From NCBI GenBank assembly GCA_044229235.1, contig JBGATH010000002.1, positions 1-64,000 of the forward strand: DNA of 64,000 nt. Reading direction: 5' to 3'. How positions within the stretch are numbered: position 1 is the first letter of the stretch; every line of letters begins with the position of its first letter. A model generated the notes under the pieces. It did no database searches. It had not been told where the DNA came from and was given only the letters and a program-made list of their open reading frames with translations. Shown piece by piece: positions 1 through 10,795 of the stretch. Both the position numbers and the translations under genes were made by a program. The DNA is from UKL13-2 sp044229235. Lineage in GTDB: Bacteria; Pseudomonadota; Gammaproteobacteria; Burkholderiales; Usitatibacteraceae.

Positions 1-102
1 ATCTTCGACTACATGGAAGTGTTCTATAACCGAAAGCGCATTCATCAGACCCTGGGATATAAAACCCCAGAGCAGTTTGAGCGAGAATGGTGTGACTCTT
101 AA
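1..102 (+). CDS. IS3-family transposase, C-terminal fragment
   Basis: The frame is open from base 1 and ends at TAA 100-102, giving the last 33 residues of a protein. The tail reads FYNRKRIHQTLGYKTPEQF, the hallmark end of the DDE integrase domain of IS3-family OrfB (Y-N-x-x-R-x-H-x-x-L-G-Y-x-T/S-P). The catalytic residues would lie upstream, off the window. The protein would cut and join DNA during transposition. Whether the upstream part is intact cannot be seen. Confidence 0.85.
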   Translation: MFDYMEVFYNRKRIHQTLGYKTPEQFEREWCDS

Positions 103-133
103 TTAACCCGTCCGTGAAAGTCAGGGCAGCTCA
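1..133 (+). mobile_element. Right end of an IS3-family insertion sequence
   Basis: The window opens inside an insertion sequence. The transposase 3' end runs to 102, and the next 31 bases probably include the terminal inverted repeat: read on the minus strand, an end beginning TGAGCTGCCCTGACTTTCA starts at 133. IS3 elements commonly end in TG. The left half of the element lies outside the window, so its type and target duplication cannot be checked. Confidence 0.6.
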
Positions 134-307
134 GACACCATTTTCATTCCCGCGCCCATGCCGACCCAACCATAGGTGAGAACGCGCAACGACTCATGCC
201 GCGGATTGGCGATCTCCGTCGGCGCGTGGTCGAGCAAGGGGTTCGGTGCGGGTCGGTCATGCGTGCGAGATGTTGCGACTTGATTCTGACACGAATGCCG
301 GGTTGGT
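120..307 (-). pseudogene. Possible 3' remnant of a gene cut by the IS element
   Basis: On the minus strand a frame stays open from about 307 down to the IS boundary. It contains a protein-like stretch that includes NPLLDHAPTEIANPRHES and then VLTYGWVGMGAGMKMV. It then runs into the IS end and stops within it. There is no convincing start codon or ribosome binding site. I do not recognise the family. The composition looks more protein-like than chance, and the abrupt end at the IS suggests insertional disruption, but a spurious frame cannot be excluded. Confidence 0.25.
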
Positions 308-362
308 CAAAGGCGGCCGGCGGCACCCGTGTCGCGTCAGGCCATGCCGCATCGAAATAGCA

Positions 363-417
363 AATCCCAGCACTGGCGCGGCTTCGCGGGCATTTTTGGC
401 CTGGAAGGCGCGCGGAA
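363..417. repeat. Dispersed palindromic element, family A, copy 1
   Basis: This is a copy of the approximately 60 bp element with core CAGCACTGGCGCGGCTTC and a partly complementary right arm containing CTGGAAGGCGCGC. It lies just upstream of recQ. Seven further copies occur between genes in this window. The arms can pair, so a transcript crossing it could form a hairpin. Confidence 0.75.
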
Positions 418-520
418 TCGCGATCCGCGAGTTTGTGTCACCCATACCGCGCCACGGCGAATGCCGCGCACAGCGGGACACGCTGTTCGTCAAACCCAGC
501 CCATCCACTATCATGTCGCC

Positions 521-2329
<1,809 letters not shown>

Positions 2330-2916
2330 ACGCCAAGTTGGAAGGTTTCCCCGGCAGGCGTGCGGGTGTGCAGGCGGGCCCCACCAAGCGCCGAGCCGGC
2401 GCAGTGGGAAACCGCGGCCGCTGTGCGCTTCGCGTACACTGCCTGCTGACTTTGAACCGAAAGCCGGCCATGCAGCAGATACAGATTGAGCTGCCGTCGC
2501 GACCCACCCACCACTCAACCCCGCAAGCCAGCGCTCCCGCGCCAGATAGCAACGCTGGCGCCGGCGCCCGAACACAGCATTCATCAACGCGCCTCCCGGG
2601 AGCGCTGTCAGGAAGGTCGCTTGCAACACGCGCAGCGGAACCGCCAGAGTCGCGTGCGGCTGACTATCGTCGGCGGGAGGGAAGCGGGAACTTGGCGGGG
2701 AGTGCATCTGAGGGAGTATTACGCGGCGGTTGCGCTCATTTTTGAATCGTCTTTTTCTGGAGGACCAATCGCGCCGTCGACGGGAGTCGACACGATATTT
2801 GTGGCAGCTTCGGGAAATTGTGGCGGAAACCCCAACCGGTTTGGTTGATGTCGATCACGAAACTGGGAATCGGCTGATCGGCGCAGTCCAAGCGCTTCCT
2901 GTGAAATTTGCGGACT
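2330..2916. other. Intergenic stretch without a convincing gene
   Basis: No frame here is supported by family resemblance. An ATG at 2472 (MQQIQIEL...) follows a promoter-like GCGTACACTGCC at 2432-2443, a motif also found upstream of the S4-domain gene at 10746, but the translated frame is low-complexity and has no recognisable domain. A second frame from 2730 (MRSFLNRLFLEDQSRRR...) runs antisense into the glutathione transferase gene. Either could be a relic. Nothing else is seen. Confidence 0.4.
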
Positions 2917-3588
2917 TCAACCAGCCAATGACCCGGCTGCCGCGGCCAGGGGTATACCTTGCTCGCACGCAGCCGTGGTTTGGGCCTGCATCGCTCGTTG
3001 GAATCCACTGCGACTGTGCAGCCGCATCCAGTAGTTCAGCAAAGTTGGAGTGAGACGCGAATGAAGATCCAGGTGCTCACAAAGCATCAGTGCGTAGCCG
3101 ACCGAAATGTCGGCGACGGTAAATCGCTCCCCACAGACAAACTCGCGCGCCGCGAGCTGCGATTCGAGACCACGCAACCGCGAGAGGAACCACTTTGCGT
3201 AGTCAGCCGCCACCTGCGGCTGGCGACGCTCTGCCGGTTCAAAGCGTTCATAACGAAGTACAAGCGTTTGCGGAAAGGTCAGTGTGGCTTCACCGAAGTG
3301 AAGAAAATTGAGGAAGTCAGCGAAGGCGGGATCGTTCGGCGCGACGTTTAGCGACTGGTCACCGGCGCGGGCAGCCAAATATTGGCAGATCGCAGACGAC
3401 TCCGTCATCCGTGTCGTGCCATCAAAGAACACTGGCACGGTACCCAGCGGGTTGATGTCCCGGAATTCAGGTGCGTGTACCCTTGGGGGAAATGGCAACA
3501 TCTTCAGCACATACGGCAGGCGAAGTTCCTCCAGCGTCCACAGCGGCCGGAAGGAACGCGCACTCATGCAGTGGTACAGCGTGTACAT
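2917..3588 (-). CDS. Glutathione S-transferase family protein
   Basis: A 223-residue cytoplasmic GST. The N-terminal thioredoxin-like domain (about 1-78) includes NPLGTVPVFFDG with the cis-proline and the glutathione-contacting TESSAICQYL. The C-terminal helical domain contains the conserved N-capping segment FTVADISVGYAL. Such enzymes join glutathione to electrophiles or act in aromatic-compound breakdown. A strong Shine-Dalgarno (AAGGAGAGGG) precedes the ATG. It is the last gene of a minus-strand series after the aldehyde dehydrogenase (81-base gap), which suggests a role in the same catabolic route. The substrate is not deducible. Confidence 0.9.
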   Translation of the reverse strand: MYTLYHCMSARSFRPLWTLEELRLPYVLKMLPFPPRVHAPEFRDINPLGTVPVFFDGTTRMTESSAICQYLAARAGDQSLNVAPNDPAFADFLNFLHFGEATLTFPQTLVLRYERFEPAERRQPQVAADYAKWFLSRLRGLESQLAAREFVCGERFTVADISVGYALMLCEHLDLHSRLTPTLLNYWMRLHSRSGFQRAMQAQTTAACEQGIPLAAAAGSLAG

Positions 3589-3669
3589 GTCCCTCTCCTT
3601 TTTCCAGCGAACGTCAAAAGATGGCTATTCAGATGACAGACTCCACGAACTTCCGCTCAACAACCGACG

Positions 3670-5157
3670 TCATCTGGTGAGAAACCCGAGTACCCGATTG
3701 GCAAACCTGCCATACGGAGGCATGAGATACCTGAACATGCTGAAGCGCGCCTGATGGAAGACCGGCCGCAGTTTCGAAAAATTGTCGAAGCCATATTTGC
3801 CATGGTAATGCCCCATCCCCGACTCGCCTACACCGCCGAAAGGAAGGTCGTGTTGGCCGACATGGAACAGCGCATCGTTGACCGATACGCCACCGGACAT
3901 GACACCATCAATCAGCATCGCCACGACGCGCCTATCGTAGCTGAACGGATACAGCGCAAGCGGGCGCGACCCGGCGTTGATGCGCGTAACCACGTCTGCG
4001 AGGGACGCATAACCCAGCAAAGGGAGGATTGGACCAAAGATTTCACGTTGCATGAGCGTGCAATGATCGGGAGCATTCAACACGATATGCGGGGCGATTT
4101 TTCGCGTCGCGAGATCGAACGGCTCGCCAGGCAAAAGCGGTACGATCGTGGCGCCAAGCGCACGTGCTTCCGTCATGGCGTCCAGCAAACGGTCGAATGA
4201 CCGCTGGTCGATGATGGAGGTGTAGTCGATCGTATCGAGGCCGCGATATCGGGTGGAGATGATCTCCCGCGCCAGGGCGACGAACGCGTCTATTTTCGAC
4301 TCGGGAAGCCAGACATGGTCCACGGTGGTGCATATCTGTCCGGCATTCAGGCACTTTACAAAGAGAATGCGCTCGACCGCCTTGCGCAGCGGAAAGTCCT
4401 CGCACACGATTGCGGGAGACTTGCCTCCCAGTTCAAGCGTGACCGGGCAAAGGCTTTGCGCCGCTGCAGCCATGACTGCGCGGCCAGTTTGTCCCGATCC
4501 TGTGAACAACAGGTGATCGAAAGCCAGTCTGGAGAACTCGACACCCACCTTTCCAGACTCGTCAAAGAACTGCAGCTTCTCCGGCGGAAAATACGCCGGC
4601 ATCTTCTCCGTCAGCAATCTGGCAAGATGCCGCGAGTTTTCGCTCATCTTTACCATCGCACGGTTTCCTGCCGCGAATATGCAGACCAATGGGACCAGGC
4701 TAAGGTTGATCGGGAAGTTCCAGGGCACGATTACGCCAACCACGCCCAGAGGTTGCGCGATCACCCGATTGCGCGCGCCAGGGAAACTGCGCCAGTCAAC
4801 TCCACGGCGCTGCGGCTTCATCCATTTGTTCAAGTGTCGGATGGCATGTTCGGCTGCATCAAGTGCGGGATGAATTTCCGCCAGCAGGGTTTCGTGACGC
4901 GATCGATTGCCGTAGTCCATGTTGACCGCATCACAAAGCGCGTCCTTGTTTTCGCGAATGAAGCGTTGCAAGGTTCGAAGGTCGGCGCGCCTCTGGTGCA
5001 CCGTCGGCACTGGATTGCGAAGGTGAGCACGATGCTGCAAGTCCAGCGCATCGCGCAGCACCTGGTTCGGCACCGGGGCCACCATGCCCGGCGGCAGGCG
5101 CGACGCGCGGGGCGCCGGTTCATCCGGCGTTGCCCCGCTGGCTGCCTCGATGGTCAC
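3670..5157 (-). CDS. Coniferyl-aldehyde-type NAD(P)-dependent aldehyde dehydrogenase
   Basis: A 495-residue aldehyde dehydrogenase oxidising an aldehyde to the acid with NAD(P)+. The oxyanion Asn lies in PWNFP (about residue 147), the general-base Glu in LELGGKSP (about 242), and the catalytic Cys in NAGQICTTVD (about 276). The overall sequence and the C-terminal GYASLADVV...YPFSYDR region resemble coniferyl aldehyde dehydrogenases (CalB type), which are clearly shorter-linkered than betaine aldehyde dehydrogenases. It starts 8 bases after the upstream secreted-protein gene, so the two are surely co-transcribed. An aromatic or other bulky hydrophobic aldehyde is the likely substrate, inferred from family only. 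Confidence 0.88.
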   Translation of the reverse strand: MTIEAASGATPDEPAPRASRLPPGMVAPVPNQVLRDALDLQHRAHLRNPVPTVHQRRADLRTLQRFIRENKDALCDAVNMDYGNRSRHETLLAEIHPALDAAEHAIRHLNKWMKPQRRGVDWRSFPGARNRVIAQPLGVVGVIVPWNFPINLSLVPLVCIFAAGNRAMVKMSENSRHLARLLTEKMPAYFPPEKLQFFDESGKVGVEFSRLAFDHLLFTGSGQTGRAVMAAAAQSLCPVTLELGGKSPAIVCEDFPLRKAVERILFVKCLNAGQICTTVDHVWLPESKIDAFVALAREIISTRYRGLDTIDYTSIIDQRSFDRLLDAMTEARALGATIVPLLPGEPFDLATRKIAPHIVLNAPDHCTLMQREIFGPILPLLGYASLADVVTRINAGSRPLALYPFSYDRRVVAMLIDGVMSGGVSVNDALFHVGQHDLPFGGVGESGMGHYHGKYGFDNFSKLRPVFHQARFSMFRYLMPPYGRFANRVLGFLTR

Positions 5158-5165
5158 GCGGTGCC

Positions 5166-6578
5166 TCAGCGCTTCTCGATCTGACAGGGTACCGCCGTCT
5201 CAAATGCCGATGTTGTGATGTAACGACCACGGGGAAAGTACTCTCCCATGTCCTTTGCGATGGCACCCGGATTGCTGATGGCCTGCACGGCATGCGGAAA
5301 GTTTTGCATGCCCAGCATGTGCCGCAATTGCAGTACGGTGACGTCGGCGTCAACCGCGCCGTCACCGTCATCGGCCATCGGCAACCAGGCAATGCCGCAG
5401 CTGGCGTGGGCGTTGCGCGGCCGATCGTCCTTGCGGCTCAGAACGATGGTGTAGTAGCCGTCCGGCCCAACGGGAATCGCTTCGTCGTGAACGCAGTCGT
5501 TTACCCGTGTGTTGGCAAATCCTTGGTTGGAACAGAATGACCAGTAACGCAGCTCTCCCGTTCCCATTTTGCTTTCGCCGCCGAGTGTCCTCGGCGTGGT
5601 CGGCGCTTTGCCGCGCAAGACGAAAACCTTGCCCCATTTGCGGTTGACGATGGTTCGAATGTACTGGTTGTCCAAGTTCGGATAGAAGCCACCCTCGCTC
5701 TTGCGTGCGCCAGGTGCCGGCGGACGGCCTTCGTAGATCCCGTACAGCGCATCCCGATCCAGTTGCTGGTACCAGGTCGGCGGATTGGTGGAAGGATGCA
5801 GAGGCGAAATCTTCTTGGCCTTTTCAAGCAGGTCGTAGTACTTCTCCATCGGTACCGCCATTGCCGCGGGATCGAGCTCGAGCGGCTGCCGTACGCGTAG
5901 CGGCTGACAGGTTTCTGAACCGCGCAACACCTTGCCATCGGCCAACGTGAGCACGGGTATCGGCAGGCAGGCATTGCCGGTTTCATCGGTTCCCTTGTCG
6001 CGCACATAGATCCGGTACAGGATGACTTGCTGCCCTTTTCCGTATTTCGGCGTATTGATCACATCGCGCACCTGACCGGCAAGGTTCATGCCGATCTTTT
6101 GCAGCGGATCGGGACGGCCATCGACAACACCGAGGTTGTACGCGCGCGCTGTGCCGGTCCGGTCAGCGCCAGCAAGGAAGGGATTGGTGGAGCCGGCTTT
6201 CGGCTTGATCAGGTAATCTGCCACCGACTCGACCGGGCGCCCCGCCTCGTCGTAGCTGATGAATGACATGTATCGCGCATGCGGAAAATTGCCTTCGAAC
6301 GCCAGTTTTGCATTGGCGGGCACAGTGAAGGCGGCGGCCCAGTAAAAGGTCGCGGCATCCGGGTAGGCAATGTTGATATACGGATCGGCGCTGGCGGGGC
6401 CGCGTGCCCAGAAACAGGTGCGCGGACCCGGAATGGGATCTTTGCCGGCAGCGATGGCGCGCTCGGCATCAACGACCAGACTTGCCTGGGACTGGGAAAG
6501 CGCGGGCGAGTGCAGACCGATGGTAGCGAGCAGGCCGGCAAGCGCGGCTGAAATGTGTGCAAGTTTGATTTGTTTCAA
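5166..6578 (-). CDS. Secreted protein of unknown function with DUF1214-like tail
   Basis: A 470-residue exported protein. A signal peptide (MKQIKLAHISAALAGLLATI, cleavage after PALSQ-S or nearby) is followed by a globular region with paired cysteines. The segment GPDGYYTIVLSRKD...CGIAWLPM resembles the end of DUF1214 proteins, but I would not assign the domain firmly. The start is a TTG at 6578: AGGAG lies six bases upstream and no ATG fits. It sits between a DUF1302 outer-membrane protein (120-base gap) and an aldehyde dehydrogenase (8-base gap), so a periplasmic role in handling a hydrophobic substrate is a reasonable inference. Confidence 0.75.
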   Translation of the reverse strand: MKQIKLAHISAALAGLLATIGLHSPALSQSQASLVVDAERAIAAGKDPIPGPRTCFWARGPASADPYINIAYPDAATFYWAAAFTVPANAKLAFEGNFPHARYMSFISYDEAGRPVESVADYLIKPKAGSTNPFLAGADRTGTARAYNLGVVDGRPDPLQKIGMNLAGQVRDVINTPKYGKGQQVILYRIYVRDKGTDETGNACLPIPVLTLADGKVLRGSETCQPLRVRQPLELDPAAMAVPMEKYYDLLEKAKKISPLHPSTNPPTWYQQLDRDALYGIYEGRPPAPGARKSEGGFYPNLDNQYIRTIVNRKWGKVFVLRGKAPTTPRTLGGESKMGTGELRYWSFCSNQGFANTRVNDCVHDEAIPVGPDGYYTIVLSRKDDRPRNAHASCGIAWLPMADDGDGAVDADVTVLQLRHMLGMQNFPHAVQAISNPGAIAKDMGEYFPRGRYITTSAFETAVPCQIEKR

Positions 6579-6698
6579 ATTGTTCTCCTGGTATGCGGCG
6601 CGGCAGGCGGTCAGACGCCGTCACGCGTTGGAACGACTGGTGGATTGAATGGCGCGAAGCCAGTGGCGCGGGCCAAGCTCAAACCGCGCGTACATTGC

Positions 6699-8507
6699 CT
6701 AGAAGCGCACGCCGATATTCGCCTGGACGGTGCTGCGATCACGCATGTTGTTGTAGGTCCCGCCCCAGGTTGGCTGCCAACCCAGCTCGGCGTAGAAGGC
6801 CTTGCGATAGACCGCACGCAGAGCAACGATGGCGAGCTTGCGGCCCTCGATGATCGCTCCATCTTCCGCCCAGCCTTTAAGGTCCTGGCCATAGAACAGA
6901 GAGGGGATCAAGTCGACTTCGGGCAACACATTGGGGTACCGCAGCCCTGCGCGCAAACGGAAGCCGTAGGAGTCCTTCGAAATATATCCTTCAGTTGAGC
7001 ACTGCGTCGGTAGCGCTGGCGCGGAGCAGGTGGCGCCTGCCAGCGGCGCCGAACCGAACACGTCCGGCCGCCGGAAGCGCATGACCATCGGGTCCGGCAA
7101 GTCAGGAACGCGCTTGTAAACGAATTCGCCGCCGTATGTCATTGCAGCAGCACCAAGGAAGCCAGGCATTTGCATTGCAGCGCCGAACTGCACCTGCATG
7201 GCTTTGTGGCGCTCAAACCCTTGAAAAACCGCGCCGGCTGTGGTTGCCGTGGCGGCCGAGCGAATCGGCGTGGGCGCGGTCAGCGAGGCAAAACCATTGA
7301 GCAAGTCCGTCGAGTTGTATTGGTAGGGCTGGTTCGGGCGGTAGGTCCATTCTCCGTATATCGCACCGCCGGCTATCTTCTTGTCAAAGGTAAGGCCGAA
7401 CATGCGAATGCCTTCCGGAAATTCGGTGAAATATCTGGGATTGAGACCGCCTGGATCACCCGGCACAAAGGGCGCCCCGGTGCGCAGACCCTTGATGGCA
7501 CTGTAATACGCCGCGCGCGAATGAAAGCGCGTGGCATAGATACCAAAGTCGGTGCCGATCGATTCAACGAGATGGTGAAGCGCCACACCATACTCGCCGC
7601 CCGACGAGGCATTGACCGTTTCAGCGCGCTTGATGTACGCGCCGGCGGCAATGGCCGTTCTATCGGATGCCGCCCCCAATGTCGCCTTGTCGCAACCTTC
7701 GGCAACGAAATCGACTTGCGAGTAAAACGTCCCGCATGCGTTGGGGGAATTGCGCTGGAATTGGGTCTGGAAAAATCCTTCCAGGCTGGTGCTCTTCCCT
7801 ACCGCCCATTTTGCAAACAATGCCGGGATGGCGATGCGCGTCTCTTCCTCGCGAAGCACGCCGGGGCGGGTGGCTGCGGGCAAGTCGCGCGGCATGATGT
7901 CCTGAAGGCCTCCGAAGACCGTGTAGCGGTGACCCCATTCGATCTTCTGGTAGCCCACTACCCAATCCACGGCGCCGTTTGCAGTGGGTTCCTTGCCATA
8001 AAGATTGAGGTTGTCGATCACCACGCCGCTGAATTGTGACCTTGTCGACCCACCAGCGTCACTCAAGCCGCTGCCGCCGACAAGACCGTTCGGCACGTTA
8101 CCCCAAGGCACATTGCGATTCGCCTGCGCGGTGTCCATCCATCCTTTGACACTGGCGATGGCTCCCCTGGTTCCCACCTTGTATCGCAATGTGAAATAAG
8201 CTTTCAGAACGGTGGATACGGCATCACCCTTGCTGTAATTGAGATTGCCGTCGTCCTGATTGCGACCGCCAACCGCTGTGCCGGTAATTCCAAGCAGTGA
8301 ACTGTTCGGATTGAACAGCAGCGCGGAATCCGGGCTTTTCGACCGCCTCGCGGTACCGGCAACCATCGCGCCATGAAAGCTGAAACCGTCCGGCAGGGCG
8401 ATGTCCTCGGCGCCCATGGCGCAAGTAGGTATAAGCGACAATGCAACCGATGCAGCCGCTATCGCGACGGCGGGACTTCGGCGCAACTCAGTCGTGGGGT
8501 TTGACAT
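6699..8507 (-). CDS. DUF1302 family outer-membrane protein
   Basis: A 602-residue protein with an N-terminal signal peptide (AIAAASVALSLIPTCAMGA) and a beta-strand-rich body ending in aromatic phenylalanine (VQANIGVRF), the usual outer-membrane barrel signal. The sequence matches the DUF1302 family, common in beta- and gammaproteobacteria that use hydrophobic compounds and often near steroid or aromatic catabolic genes. Two ATG codons stand in tandem. The Shine-Dalgarno GGAGG at 8513-8517 is two bases from the first and five from the second, so I choose 8507. It is the first gene of the operon and is divergent from a LysR regulator. DUF1302 proteins usually pair with a DUF1329 protein; none is seen here. 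Confidence 0.85.
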   Translation of the reverse strand: MSNPTTELRRSPAVAIAAASVALSLIPTCAMGAEDIALPDGFSFHGAMVAGTARRSKSPDSALLFNPNSSLLGITGTAVGGRNQDDGNLNYSKGDAVSTVLKAYFTLRYKVGTRGAIASVKGWMDTAQANRNVPWGNVPNGLVGGSGLSDAGGSTRSQFSGVVIDNLNLYGKEPTANGAVDWVVGYQKIEWGHRYTVFGGLQDIMPRDLPAATRPGVLREEETRIAIPALFAKWAVGKSTSLEGFFQTQFQRNSPNACGTFYSQVDFVAEGCDKATLGAASDRTAIAAGAYIKRAETVNASSGGEYGVALHHLVESIGTDFGIYATRFHSRAAYYSAIKGLRTGAPFVPGDPGGLNPRYFTEFPEGIRMFGLTFDKKIAGGAIYGEWTYRPNQPYQYNSTDLLNGFASLTAPTPIRSAATATTAGAVFQGFERHKAMQVQFGAAMQMPGFLGAAAMTYGGEFVYKRVPDLPDPMVMRFRRPDVFGSAPLAGATCSAPALPTQCSTEGYISKDSYGFRLRAGLRYPNVLPEVDLIPSLFYGQDLKGWAEDGAIIEGRKLAIVALRAVYRKAFYAELGWQPTWGGTYNNMRDRSTVQANIGVRF

Positions 8508-8580
8508 CATTTCCTCCGGGATTATCGAGGCTCGTTGGCCATCGCTGCTTTATTCGTGTGGCGATTGTGAATCCGACTGG

Positions 8581-8609
8581 TATGTGTTTCAATCAGCACT
8601 ACACACATA
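8581..8609. promoter_or_regulatory. Inverted repeat in divergent promoter, candidate LysR operator
   Basis: TATGTGT at 8581-8587 is repeated as its exact reverse complement ACACATA at 8603-8609, with 15 bases between. It lies in the 118-base gap between the DUF1302 operon and the LysR gene, 17 bases before the LysR start. LysR proteins usually bind dyads between themselves and their divergent target. The arm spacing is longer than the textbook T-N11-A box, so the exact half-site is uncertain. Confidence 0.5.
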
Positions 8610-8625
8610 TTCATGATTTTTTGTC

Positions 8626-9525
8626 ATGTCATTGCTGAGCCGGGAAATCGAGTACTTCCTTCGCATTTGCGCGACGGGTAACCTCGCGCGCGCTGCCGCA
8701 TCGCTGGACCTGACCCAGCCGGCCCTGTCGCGCTGTGTGCAGCGGCTCGAAAGGCGCTACGACGCGAAGCTGTTCGTCAGGGCGCCGCGCGGTGTTGAGC
8801 TCACGCCGGTGGGCGAGGCGTTGCGCGGTCGCATTGAGGCTGTACGCATGGCGCTGGACGACGCCGAGAAAGAAGTGGTGCAGCTTTCCGCCGGCAAGGC
8901 CGGTCGCGTGCGCATCGGCGTCGGGCTAACGCTCACGGCGCTGGTCAGCAGCGCCCTCTTTCCGCGACTCATTAATGACCGGCCCGCCGCCCAAGTGCAA
9001 TTTCATTCAGCTTTCAACGACGAACTATATGAACTCATCCAGCGCGGGAAACTCGATTTCGCCATTTGCGGACTGCTGGGCAAGGCGCCGCCCGGACTCG
9101 AAACACGCGTATTGTTTGCCGATGATCTCGGAGTCGTGGTGCGCAACGGCCACCCGCTTCTGAAAAAGCGCAAACCCTCCATGCAAGATTTGATGGTCTA
9201 CCGGAATGTGGCCACACCGCAGGGAGTTGGCGCCCGGCAGATTGCCGACGAGCGGCTATTCCGTCAGAGCGGCGCGCCGCCGTTGCACGCTATCGAGACA
9301 AACTCGCTGGACACCATACTGCAAATTGTTTCAACGACCGACTTGTACAGCCTTGCGCCCTGGGATCGGGCGCTTCAGCAACAGTGGGGTGCGCGAGTCA
9401 AGCAACTGAACATCCCGGAATTGACCATTCAACGAACAGTCGGCCTGGTCATGCGCGAGAAAGCCTTCCTGTCGCCGATTTGCCAGTACGCGATCGAGTT
9501 GCTGGGTCGCTCCCTGCACAAGTGA
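8626..9525 (+). CDS. LysR family transcriptional regulator
   Basis: A 299-residue LysR regulator. The N-terminal winged helix-turn-helix (about 1-62) carries NLARAAASLDLTQPALSRCVQRLE. The effector-binding domain follows from about residue 90 (GRVRIGVGLTLTALVSSALFP). It is transcribed away from the DUF1302 operon across a 118-base region holding an inverted repeat, the classical arrangement in which a LysR protein controls its neighbour and itself. The inducer is unknown, perhaps a substrate of the neighbouring dehydrogenase. It ends 22 bases before the convergent Bug gene. Confidence 0.93.
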   Translation: MSLLSREIEYFLRICATGNLARAAASLDLTQPALSRCVQRLERRYDAKLFVRAPRGVELTPVGEALRGRIEAVRMALDDAEKEVVQLSAGKAGRVRIGVGLTLTALVSSALFPRLINDRPAAQVQFHSAFNDELYELIQRGKLDFAICGLLGKAPPGLETRVLFADDLGVVVRNGHPLLKKRKPSMQDLMVYRNVATPQGVGARQIADERLFRQSGAPPLHAIETNSLDTILQIVSTTDLYSLAPWDRALQQQWGARVKQLNIPELTIQRTVGLVMREKAFLSPICQYAIELLGRSLHK

Positions 9526-9547
9526 TCGTGCACAGTCAGGTCGGTAT

Positions 9548-10546
9548 TTACTGCGGCGGCGGCAACGTACGCACGAAATGCCGCATGCGGTCGGCCTCGA
9601 CCGCAACATCGCGCTGCAATTTTTCCACCGACTCTTGCGCAATGATCGATGCGCCGAGTCTGGCGACAAACTCCTGGTAGGCAGGATCGTTCTTTACAGC
9701 CTGTATCCCGACGCGCAAGGTTTCAACGATATTCTCAGGCGTGCCGGACGGCACCGCGATGGCGGTCCAGCGATCGCCTCCCATCACATCGCTGCCTAGT
9801 TCCCGGAAGGTCGGTACGTCCGGCAGCGCGGACGCCCGGATTTCGCCGGTAACAGCCAGCGCGCGCAGCCGCTGGCTACGCACGAATGCAAACGCGGTAG
9901 TGATGTTCGGAAAGGCAAAATCAAGATCACCGTGTATCAACGGCTGCAGCATTTCGATCGCACCTTTATAGGGAATGTGCGTGGCAGCCAGCTCCCCGTT
10001 CGCTTTCATGAAAATTGCGGCATCAAGGTGTGAGCCAGTTCCATTTCCCGCACTACCAAACTTCAGCCTGCCCTGGGACTCGCGCAATGCACGTGCCAGC
10101 CCATCGACGCTCTTGATCGGCGAACTGACCGGCACGACAAGAACGGCATTGAATGCGTTCAATTTCGCAACGACCTTGAAAGCCTTCGGAACGTAAATAT
10201 CCTCCCGCGCCATTTCCAAAGCCGTCAAATGCCCGCTGTAAAGCAGAAGCAAGGTATAGCCATCGGGCGCCGCGCGTGCAACGACCTTGACGCCGACAAT
10301 ACCGCTCGCTCCAGCGCGGTTCTCCACCAGCACGCGTTGGCCGAAGACAACCGACAAGCGTTCCGCAATTGCTCTCGCGTCGGTATCGGCACCCCCACCC
10401 GCGGGAAACGGCACAACCAGCCTGACCGGATGCGCGGGATAGCCGACGCTTTGCGCGTCGCTGCTTGGACCCGTGATGCCATAGGCCAAGAGCGCGGCCA
10501 AGACGATGGCAACCGATCGTCTGTTTCCTGAAATTGGAACGGTCAT
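9548..10546 (-). CDS. Bug/TctC-type periplasmic solute receptor
   Basis: A 332-residue tripartite tricarboxylate transporter receptor. The N-terminal signal peptide (IVLAALLAYGITGPSSDAQS) is followed by the family signature YPAHPVRLVVPFPAGGGADTD, then GQRVLVENRAGASG and AAPDGYTLLLL. Bug proteins bind carboxylates through backbone contacts in the periplasm and deliver them to TctAB or act as sensors. No TctA or TctB gene is in this window, so it is an orphan, as most Bug genes are in Burkholderiales. Convergent with the LysR gene. Ligand unknown. Confidence 0.92.
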   Translation of the reverse strand: MTVPISGNRRSVAIVLAALLAYGITGPSSDAQSVGYPAHPVRLVVPFPAGGGADTDARAIAERLSVVFGQRVLVENRAGASGIVGVKVVARAAPDGYTLLLLYSGHLTALEMAREDIYVPKAFKVVAKLNAFNAVLVVPVSSPIKSVDGLARALRESQGRLKFGSAGNGTGSHLDAAIFMKANGELAATHIPYKGAIEMLQPLIHGDLDFAFPNITTAFAFVRSQRLRALAVTGEIRASALPDVPTFRELGSDVMGGDRWTAIAVPSGTPENIVETLRVGIQAVKNDPAYQEFVARLGASIIAQESVEKLQRDVAVEADRMRHFVRTLPPPQ

Positions 10547-10795
10547 TTCTTTCGGCGCTGCAATCGGTGAGCGTACCTCTTGGGAACTTCGTCACTATCA
10601 TGCCCGAAAGATCAGCTCACCACCTGCCCGTCTTGCGTGCGGACTTCGCGCTTGTCCGCACCCGGTGATCCCGCTCGCGACACGAATTCTCTTGCACCAC
10701 GCATTCACTTTCTCAAGCTGGCGGTCGAAACCCGGCGGCAACATCGCGTACACTGCCCCTGCCCGCCACTGCCTGCCTCGCCCCGAAAGCCCACC

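Noticed and set aside
2472..2747. ORF starting MQQIQIEL downstream of a promoter-like GCGTACACTGCC shared with the S4 gene
   Set aside because: Homology to the S4 gene ends after the first few codons; the rest is low-complexity with no family resemblance. The shared motif may be a general -10 type sequence.
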